Positions 8,016-14,479 of a stretch of 14,479 nucleotides of DNA are shown here, piece after piece. The stretch's first letter is position 1. Every line of letters begins with the position of its first letter. Below the pieces are notes generated by a model that ran no database searches, was not told the origin of the DNA, and worked only from the letters and a program-made list of their open reading frames with translations. Made by a program: the position numbers and the translations under genes. The stretch is from Cladosporium sp. IMV 00045 (taxonomy: Eukaryota > Ascomycota > Dothideomycetes > Cladosporiales > Cladosporiaceae): contig MSJI02000679.1 in the NCBI GenBank assembly GCA_001931905.2, positions 3,077 to 17,555 on the forward strand, given 5' to 3'.

Positions 8016-9365
8016 AGCCCCGTTCAATACAGCCAAGCAAGAGCCATCACCGGCTTGTTGACCTCAACACCTCTGGCTTTCCTCCAGCGAGAGTCATGCC
8101 TGCCTTCAGCCATGGACCTTCTCGATAACCGTCAAACTAGATACGCAGTACGCGCGCTGAACGCCGACGGAGATCACCCAACGCACCACCTCCTGCCTGC
8201 CAACTTCCGTTTTGGCGAGCTGTACCGGCACGAAGGAGCGATGGGTCATCCATCCAGCACTGGCTGGGCCAGGCTGGAGAAGACACATCGGTCGTTCGGA
8301 AGCAGGCTTGCGCAGCAAGTGGTCAAACACGCCCATTACGACACCGAGTATGGGTTTGACCTGACTTGCAAGCAAATTTCGCCGGCAGTAGTCCCGGTGA
8401 TCCGGGCGCATGAATACTCTGGAATCGCGCAGGGAATGCCACCTGACTCCCCGCTACAGATGACAATATTCGTGAAAACAACTAAGGATGTCTGCTTCGG
8501 CGTAGCAGCTGCCTGGAAAGAGCAGAACAGCTACAGGATAAAAGCAGCATCGTTGGGCAAATACCTCACAGAAGCCGACGCTGCATTGTTTGGGTTTGAT
8601 ATGGTGATGAAAGACCTTCCTTCGATCCTCCCGAGGACCGGTCATCAATGCGCTGAGATCGTGACAAAGTCATTGCCAGCGCTGACGGCAACCCAAGGTG
8701 TAGGACTCTGGGAATTGCCCATCATCAAGGACATCAAGAGACAAATCGCACGCGTTGAAGGGGACGGGGCGTCGAGTGTTTTTGACAAGGCATTCATGCA
8801 ATAACAGTAACGAGGGATGGAAGGTCGCAGACACCGCCGCGCAGCGAGCAGCAAGACAACAGCCCAAGGAAATGCGGTCGGCTTCACTTCCTTACGTGAA
8901 GCAAGCCATCAAGGAGAAGTGGAGATCAAAGGCAAGCATAAACAAACGCATCAAAGACGCGAAGAAATCGGTGGCGGCACGCTATCTGCAGCTCAAGTCT
9001 GGTCATGCTATCACGGCCGTCCACCTGTTGAGGATTAACAAAGTAGAAAACGCTCGTTGCTGGTTGCGCAGTGGCAGCAGACAGACGGTTGCCCATCTGT
9101 TGCTTGAATGTCGAAATGGCGAAGAGAACGGGACAAAATGTTGAAAGAACTGAGCGCTGACAGGATCACGATCAGCTCAAGGCGAGACCGGCTAGACTTG
9201 GAGATTATGTTCGAAGAGCATGCCTTGTCAGCCGTGCTTGGGTTGATAAAAAACACAGAAGTGGGTAAAAGGCCGACTGATGACATCAAAAAGTGCGATT
9301 CGTGGGATATGGATCGGCTGGAGGGGAACGGCGATGAGGGAACGGTTGTTGATGGTGGTGGATGA
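8016..9365 (+). pseudogene. C-terminal part of LINE ORF2 (RNase H and zinc knuckle), frameshifted
   Basis: The first frame (to 8804) begins SPVQYSQARAITG and continues through LPSAMDLLDNRQTRYAVRAL, a stretch I associate with fungal Tad1 elements between reverse transcriptase and RNase H. The frame moves +1 near 8779-8803, close to a T5 run, and continues as NEGWKVADTAAQRAA, the last RNase H motif, then SLPYVKQAIKEKW and ARYLQLKSGHAIT. It shifts back near 9115-9119 and ends at 9365. RNase H carboxylates are partly lost: Lys codons at 8475 and 8667 occupy the places expected for the first and third acidic residues. In the knuckle C-x2-C-x8-H-x4-C the second Cys is Arg (CGC at 9067), a one-base change. 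The copy is inactive. Confidence 0.78.
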
Positions 9366-9532
9366 AGTCACAGACGGGGCGTCAAAGGCAGGAACGTAGG
9401 AGGGCCTAGAGCCCAAAAGCTGTGGTGGCTTGTGAAAGTCGGGACAGCGAGCAGGATTGTATGATCAAAGATCAACGCGTGAGCAGAGATGGAAGCGTGA
9501 GAAGTCGTCTAGAAGTTAGCTAGATCTGTCAT

Positions 9533-9546
9533 AAGCTAGATAGCTT
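9533..9546 (+). other. short hairpin in the LINE 3' end
   Basis: AAGCTA, a 2-base spacer, then TAGCTT form a near-perfect palindrome 15 bases before the A-tail, after a related TAGCTAGATC at about 9517-9526. Some LINEs are recognised by their own reverse transcriptase through 3' structures; that role here is inference. Confidence 0.3.
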
Positions 9547-9571
9547 GCATACAGTATGAACAAAAAAAAAA

Positions 9572-10756
9572 GAACGGGGAGAGACAGAGAGCATACGTTA
9601 GAGACTCGTTGAGACGAGAATTCATGGTCTTGAAGTAGAACCTATTTGTTGTTGGATTGTGCTATTTGTCTTTGAGCTGTTAGAGATTGTATGCGCTTCC
9701 CTCGGAACCCAAGCTCCGCCTCCCAAGGCAACACGGGTTGATAGACCACACCAAGTGAAGGGCGTCAACCCAGCATTCTCACGGGATCCCAATCCTGCTC
9801 TTGGAAGACCCTTCTCACCTGCCTGACTCCTGCTACCCACTCGTGTGTGTAATACCGTTTGGCAATTCAAATTTGTCCAAGCAAGTCTGACGCTGGGTAA
9901 TTTGTGGCGGACGGTTGAGTGACCGCGCTAAAATTCTCTCTCTTTCTGGATGGGCTTGTAATATCGCCTTCGCTCATCACACCGTAGGGCTGTGATACCG
10001 GCAGGGTCGTGCGGTCCATTTGAAAAGCTCCAGCGCGAGGGGCCTGCGGTGCTGCCCTTTCAAGACCCAAGCCCGCGTGTTTTAAGAAATCTTAGATTGA
10101 TGCACCACGAATGAAGATGTCAGCGGAAGAAGAAGTGACTCCAAGCTCGCTTCTGGCCCTTGTTGGAGGCGGCGTGAGTGCGAGCACAGTGTTTCGTTTG
10201 CATGTTCAACGACTAGAACCAGGCTGACGTAGTGACCGGGCTTCGTGTGGGGATGGTCGCGTTGGCCAGACTCTCCCGGCGTTCTGCGCGGCAGTCCGGA
10301 CAGCTTGCGACAGCTGCTCCAGTCATCAGCTTTCACCCACTCCTGCTCCTGCACCTTGCGAATAGCCCCCTCCCCCCCAGATACAGAACGAATGGCGAGC
10401 ACCGGATCACCTACAGCAATGCGAAATTAACTTGCGCAGGGTTGGAGAATATCGCCCATCACGCCAAATAGCGGAGAGAATGTCATAACTTCCAGATCGC
10501 GAGGAAGCGCGCCCTGACTTCTAGAGCCACCTAACATACCTCTCCTGCAGCAGACAAGTTGCTTGTGACCCTGTCATAATCACGACTGATTGCGGCCGGG
10601 CAAAGTCGTTTGTGTCACGCTCCATCATAGCCCTCGAGACCACGGATCCCAGCCTTAGCAGCAGAGGTGTGCCGAGCTAGCATATACAGCGCCCCTCTCA
10701 TCGTGGCATCGTCCCAGCAATTCCATTACACAGTTGGTACCTCCATTTCCAGTAAA
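9572..10756. other. long gene-less region
   Basis: No gene is supported. Small frames on both strands (for example 9622-9870 and 10082-10402 on the minus strand, 10232-10471 on the plus) lack motifs and are composition artefacts as far as I can judge. The right end must hold the promoter of the following gene; no convincing TATA box was seen. A TGTTG at 9649 could be the edge of an LTR, but no matching end was found. Confidence 0.45.
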
Positions 10757-12931
10757 ATGGCTGGTCATAGCCCAACGAATTACAAAGCTTTGCTCGAAGA
10801 GGCACGGCAGGGACAGAGACGTGCGGAAGAGCAACAGCAAAGGGCGGAAGAGCGGCAGCAACAGGCGGAAGAACAACAGCGAAGGGCGGAAGAGCTACAG
10901 CAAAAAGCTGAAGAGCGCAACCAGGAAACGACCTTTGACGAATACATAGCCGCTTGTCACTCGCTACTCTGCGCGCCTTTACGAGTCGCATGCCCATCTC
11001 GGTCAACGAAAGGCAGCATTCCCGCGCCAACTGGAAAGTATTGCCCAACCAGATTTCGGGAATGGACCGATTTCGACGCCCGGCAAACCGAGATGTACAG
11101 CATCGTACGCCGCTACCTGCAGCCAGATGGGGCAGACGCGCCGCGGCTGTTCTCACCCCTTCTTGCACTACAAGACCTAGGACGTTCTCTGTGTTCGCAA
11201 CCCCTCAGCAGCGAGAAAGATCTGGAAGGAGTAGAGCGTTATGGAAATGATCGCCATGTCCGTGATATCGTCTCTGCGCTCTGCCGGAACCCAGCAGCTT
11301 GTGATGAGCTCCGACTTGGCCGTGGCTTCCGCTTCGATAGTCACGCGAATGCTCTGGACGAAGAGACCACCGAAGCGCGTGAGGGAAACTCCGCCTCAGG
11401 CAGGATGCAACCCGATCAGTTCTGCGTCCACCGCATGAATGACGACTCGAGCACGCTGTTGATGACTGTCGAGTACAAGCCACCGCACAAGTTGTCCACG
11501 GAGAATTTGTGCGCCGGCCTGCGACCCATGAATTTCTGGGAAGAGGTGGTCAATTCCGAGACCATTCCCACAGACAAGGCAGAAAAACTCAGATACAATG
11601 CTGCGCGGCTTACTGGGGCTGCACTCGTGCAGGAATATCATGTGATGATACAAGAAGGGCTGGTGTACTCGTGTCTGTCCACGGGAATGGCACTAGTGTT
11701 CCTTTACGTGCCCGAAGACGAGCCGACTACGCTGTACTACCGTCTCTGCGTGCCGAACGAGGATGTACGGTCAGTGGGTGATGGAATGTCTCAGCATCCC
11801 GTTACTGCCGTTGCGAGGTTGCTGTGCCTCGGCCTGATGAGCTGCGAGACGTCTCTGAGGAGCAATGCATGGCGCAACAGGGTCAAAAATGTGGTACACG
11901 TTTGGGAGACGAACTTCGAGCACGCAAGATCAGAAATACCGGATGAGCAGCTGTACGAGACACCTCCAGGCTCGGAATACGTTCCTTCGTCGCCCATCGA
12001 GTCTCCCGAGCAGAACGTTCGGCGACGCAACACACGGTCACAGCCAGTCTGCACACCTTCACCGGGTGTGTCACTGGACCAAGATGATCCCTCAGACTCA
12101 TCGGATTCGGACCCGAACGTCACCGCATGCCGTCACAAGCGCAACTTTAGCCAAATCGCGTCTTCGCCGCCGCAGGTTCAAGTTCATCGTCCTATCTCAT
12201 CACAGAGGGGCGCTGGAAATCAAAGAAATCACAACGCGTCACCGTTCTGCACCCAAAAATGCCTGCTCGGACTCCAACAAAATTTTCCGCTGGATGATGC
12301 TTGCCCTAACGTCTCGTATCACCGCAAAGGTCAAGAAACGGACAAACACTTGGTGACCGCTGTCGAGATGGTGCACATCCTCAAGCAGCAGCTTGACAAC
12401 GACGTGGACCATCACTGTGAACCATTTGGGGAGTGTGGTGCGACCGGGGCCCCGTTCAAACTCCGCTGTGAGTCTCACGGGTACACATTCATCGGCAAAG
12501 GAACCACCTCGAAGCTGTGGGACACTGTTTCTGGCGAGGGGCAATTTTACGAGATTCTTCGCAGCGCGCAAGGCTCTGCCGTTACAGTGTTCCTCGGATT
12601 GATCGACATGGCGCAGAGTTACTTCTTACATGGGGCCGGGGAAATACAGCATATGCTGCTGATGGCGTGGGCGGGAGAGACTCTCACGCAGTCGCAATGG
12701 CAAGACAATCTTAACGCTGTGAAGAGGTCACATGCCAAGATCCGCGAGCTTGGTGTTCGTCACGGTGATGTTCGGCGTCCGAACACGCTGTGGAACTCGG
12801 AGCTCAATCGCGTCCTAATCATTGACTTTCACAAGGCTGAATTGATCAAGAAACAGACCAATGTGCTCAAGAGGAAAAGTGAATTGAAGCGCAGCAGCTG
12901 TGCGAGTCGACCGCGCCTTGCCCTTTGTTGA
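10757..12931 (+). CDS. coiled-coil, PD-(D/E)XK-like and kinase-like fusion protein (fungal family)
   Basis: A 724-residue single-exon gene. I chose ATG 10757 (context AAAATGG) because the family typically opens with Met then YKALLEE; the frame itself extends 30 codons upstream. Domains in order: heptad coiled coil (about 10-57, five repeats of RAEEQQQ type); an all-alpha/beta region with P219-D220 followed 18 residues later by E239-Y240-K241 and then a helix with Q292-E-Y and GLVYSCLSTGMALVFL, which fits a PD-(D/E)XK nuclease-like core; a Ser/Pro/Asp-rich disordered linker (about 410-490) with basic clusters that may act as nuclear signals; a Cys/His patch (C498, C502, then CPN); and a kinase-like C-terminus with GKGTT (580-584), H669-G-D671, N676 and D690-F-H692. 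HGD/N/DFH replaces HRD/DFG, as in divergent fungal and aminoglycoside-type kinases. Databases sometimes call this family a metalloprotease; no HExxH is present. The role is unknown; an effector-like or conflict role is inference. Confidence 0.8.
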   Translation: MAGHSPTNYKALLEEARQGQRRAEEQQQRAEERQQQAEEQQRRAEELQQKAEERNQETTFDEYIAACHSLLCAPLRVACPSRSTKGSIPAPTGKYCPTRFREWTDFDARQTEMYSIVRRYLQPDGADAPRLFSPLLALQDLGRSLCSQPLSSEKDLEGVERYGNDRHVRDIVSALCRNPAACDELRLGRGFRFDSHANALDEETTEAREGNSASGRMQPDQFCVHRMNDDSSTLLMTVEYKPPHKLSTENLCAGLRPMNFWEEVVNSETIPTDKAEKLRYNAARLTGAALVQEYHVMIQEGLVYSCLSTGMALVFLYVPEDEPTTLYYRLCVPNEDVRSVGDGMSQHPVTAVARLLCLGLMSCETSLRSNAWRNRVKNVVHVWETNFEHARSEIPDEQLYETPPGSEYVPSSPIESPEQNVRRRNTRSQPVCTPSPGVSLDQDDPSDSSDSDPNVTACRHKRNFSQIASSPPQVQVHRPISSQRGAGNQRNHNASPFCTQKCLLGLQQNFPLDDACPNVSYHRKGQETDKHLVTAVEMVHILKQQLDNDVDHHCEPFGECGATGAPFKLRCESHGYTFIGKGTTSKLWDTVSGEGQFYEILRSAQGSAVTVFLGLIDMAQSYFLHGAGEIQHMLLMAWAGETLTQSQWQDNLNAVKRSHAKIRELGVRHGDVRRPNTLWNSELNRVLIIDFHKAELIKKQTNVLKRKSELKRSSCASRPRLALC
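10820..10924 (+). repeat. 21-bp coding minisatellite, five units
   Basis: Units start at 10820, 10841, 10862, 10883 and 10904. Each encodes one coiled-coil heptad of the form x-A-E-E-x-x-x. Identity is highest in units 1 to 4 and lowest in unit 5. A repeat length that is a multiple of three lets the unit number change without breaking the frame. Confidence 0.85.
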
Positions 12932-14153
12932 TAGATATTCAGCAGGTAGCAGACATCGCCCTACTGTAGCTTATAGGCAGGTTCGATGCGCTCCACCATT
13001 TTAGTCAACCGCATAGCTGAAATGTGCAATCGGTATGAAGCGGGTTTGGTAGAATGCTACAGGCAGAGTGACTGGATGCGCCACCCTCGGAAGAAGCAAG
13101 ATGAACGTCAAAGAGCCGTGTAGCAAGCGGCGGCCTTGCACGAAGATATCAGTTGGAGACGTTGTCTTTTAAATCTTCTATGATAATAATTGTCGGCGGG
13201 AAGTGGTCCCTCGCACGCTACCTTACTTAAGCCAGAAGATCTGGAAGCGTGTATCGGCGCGTTTGACCTTGCATTTAATTAAGATTTACCCGTGCACTCA
13301 ACACTGCTTACTTACTACCGCCAATCACTGGCTACTTGCAACGCCTAGCGAGCCGCAGCATACCGATCGCAGCGGAATAGCACGTGTAGCGCTGTCTCAT
13401 CGCCGCATCTGCACTCGGACGCGGGACTGTCTGCGAGCTTTTTCCTGAAGAAACAGGCGTTTCATCCCACAGTACTCACTACGACAGCTAACAAATTCCT
13501 GGTCTGTCCTCCATTTGACTCAGGCGCTGCCCGTCTCCGCGTCGGTGCGGGTCGCGCAAGCCGAAGCCCGACGTGTCTGGAGACCGCTGGTCTCGCGAGT
13601 CAAACAAATGCAAGACATCAGATAAAATTGCTGCGTGAATATTTTTCACATTGGCAGTAGAGGGCGGTAATGACGTGCGCCTCCTCAACCTGTTTTGCGA
13701 GTTAATCTATGGTCTTTCGTAAGACAAAAGTGGCCTGATGAACGTATCATCACTCGTCTCACTCATCCGCTGTTGTCACTTATATACTTGCTCACAGCAG
13801 AGTTTGGAGTCCTGGAATGAGACCTGATCTGACCTTCTGCCGGCGTAGATGTCGTAAGGAAGTATCAAAAAAATGAGGCTTGCATGACGCTGTGGTAATC
13901 GTTGAACCAAATTGTCTGGTGGATATACCTTAGGTTTCCCTGAATGGGGAATGACTATGACTCTCCACACTTCGAGAGACCTTGTCTCATCGTATCCACT
14001 AACACTGAACTTCATGGTTCAAGAAAGCGAATGCATAACAATGGTTGGCATTTACTTATTACCATGTTTCTTGAAATCAGGTTCACTTCTGAATTGCCTA
14101 CACATAGACTCATCCCATCTCATACAGTCTAGATATTGCTGCCTAGCCTGCTG
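12932..14153. other. gene-less region between convergent genes
   Basis: Nothing recognisable was found on either strand. Short frames such as 13203-13448 (+), 13488-13688 (-) and 13776-14015 (-) have no motifs. It should contain the 3' ends of both flanking transcripts. Confidence 0.45.
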
Positions 14154-14479
14154 CTATATCGTTGCAAAGTTCGCTCGTGATACCGAGAACCCTGTAGTAG
14201 AGTCAAACATATTGACTTGGCGAGAGGATCCAGGGAGTATTGCGGATAATATGTCCTTCCGAATTTCGTCAGACATACGCCGAAGAATCTTCACAATGAT
14301 ACGATCGGCTCTGCCGTTGGTCAAGTACAGTGGGCGTGGAGGCCCCCACTGTATCCACAGATTGCCATGATGTCGTCCTGTAACCGCCTCGAGAGGATGG
14401 AATTTAAAATACAGTTTGCAGCAGTAACAGGAGGGTTTGCTGCATGCCACATATCTGTCCTCCATGACAAATGCAAAGT
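14154..14479 (-). CDS. OTT_1508-like deaminase family protein, C-terminal part (runs off the window)
   Basis: The frame is open to the right edge of the window, so the N-terminal part lies beyond 14479. The visible piece is about 107 residues. It carries YVACSKPSCYCCKLYF, in which SKPSC-x2-C is the second zinc-binding element of the fungal OTT_1508-like (cytidine-deaminase-fold) proteins. It is followed by HGNLWIQWGPP and an amphipathic tail (RMSDEIRKDILSAI), in the usual order for that family. The first zinc motif (H-x-E) is not in the window, so activity cannot be judged. The Met at 14465 is internal to the family match and is not likely to be the start. Deaminases of this superfamily act on nucleotides or nucleic acids and occur in toxin and defence systems; the substrate of the fungal members is unknown. 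The family assignment is from memory of the motif. Confidence 0.65.
   Translation of the reverse strand, partial: FAFVMEDRYVACSKPSCYCCKLYFKFHPLEAVTGRHHGNLWIQWGPPRPLYLTNGRADRIIVKILRRMSDEIRKDILSAILPGSSRQVNMFDSTTGFSVSRANFATI

Larger units (their letters stand above)
8016..9571 (+). mobile_element. 5'-truncated Tad1-clade LINE (non-LTR retrotransposon)
   Basis: Only the 3' part is present: the linker after reverse transcriptase, the RNase H region, the C-terminal zinc-knuckle region, about 200 bases of 3' untranslated DNA and a terminal A10 run (9562-9571). Truncation at the 5' end is normal for LINE insertions because reverse transcription starts at the 3' end. No reverse transcriptase catalytic motif (FxDD) is left. 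Neither the start nor a target-site duplication could be fixed precisely. Confidence 0.75.

Noticed and set aside
9622..9870. Possible solo LTR or minus-strand gene next to the LINE tail
   Set aside because: A TGTTG start at 9649 is present, but no matching end, target duplication or protein motif could be found.
10667..10756. 30-codon upstream extension of the kinase-like gene
   Set aside because: Family members begin near the YKALLEE motif, and the Met at 10757 has a better context (AAAATGG).
10820..10924. CRISPR-like array
   Set aside because: The 21-bp units are contiguous, in frame and without spacers; they encode coiled-coil heptads.
10757..12931. Metalloprotease annotation sometimes given to this family
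   Set aside because: No HExxH or AAA motifs are present in the sequence.
13912..14370. 152-codon plus-strand open frame
   Set aside because: It overlaps the deaminase-family frame in antisense and has no motifs.

Overview
The window looks like accessory genomic DNA of a filamentous ascomycete (Pezizomycotina, probably Dothideomycetes; the class is inferred from memory of related sequences). The evidence is a HET-NACHT-ankyrin NLR-like gene with a 76-nt GT-AG intron carrying a fungal CTGAC branch point, a fungal-only kinase-like family, a Tad1-type LINE tail, a fungal Tc1/mariner transposase and a fungal OTT_1508-like deaminase. Genes are sparse and lie among broken mobile elements and long gene-less stretches. 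There are no bacterial operons and I recognised no rRNA or tRNA.

Left part (1-1491): one intact-looking gene (306-1157, +) for a secreted protein with ten cysteines in the mature part. It is preceded by a TATA box and small palindromes. It resembles the cysteine-rich tail seen after some fungal chitinase domains and in stand-alone secreted proteins.

Debris block (1492-3873): a Tc1/mariner DD34E transposase (+) with two frameshifts, tail to tail with a decayed minus-strand copy of a widespread fungal family of unknown function. Their stop codons overlap. A 10-bp direct repeat brackets the transposase.

Centre (4716-7791, +): a spliced HET-NACHT-ankyrin gene of 999 residues with six near-identical-length ankyrin repeats. 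This is the layout of fungal nonself-recognition and programmed-cell-death receptors.

LINE tail (about 8016-9571, +): a 5'-truncated, twice-frameshifted Tad1-clade element that ends in A10.

Right part (10757-12931, +): an intact 724-codon gene with a heptad coiled coil encoded by a 21-bp minisatellite, a candidate PD-(D/E)XK nuclease-like region, a disordered linker, a Cys/His patch and a C-terminal kinase-like domain with HGD and DFH motifs. At the far right edge (14154-14479, -) is the C-terminal part of an OTT_1508-like deaminase that continues outside the window.

Together, the NLR-like receptor, the candidate nuclease-kinase fusion and the deaminase suggest a gene neighbourhood devoted to biological conflict or nonself response, set in transposon-rich DNA. 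No co-regulation can be read from the sequence, so any joint function is an inference.
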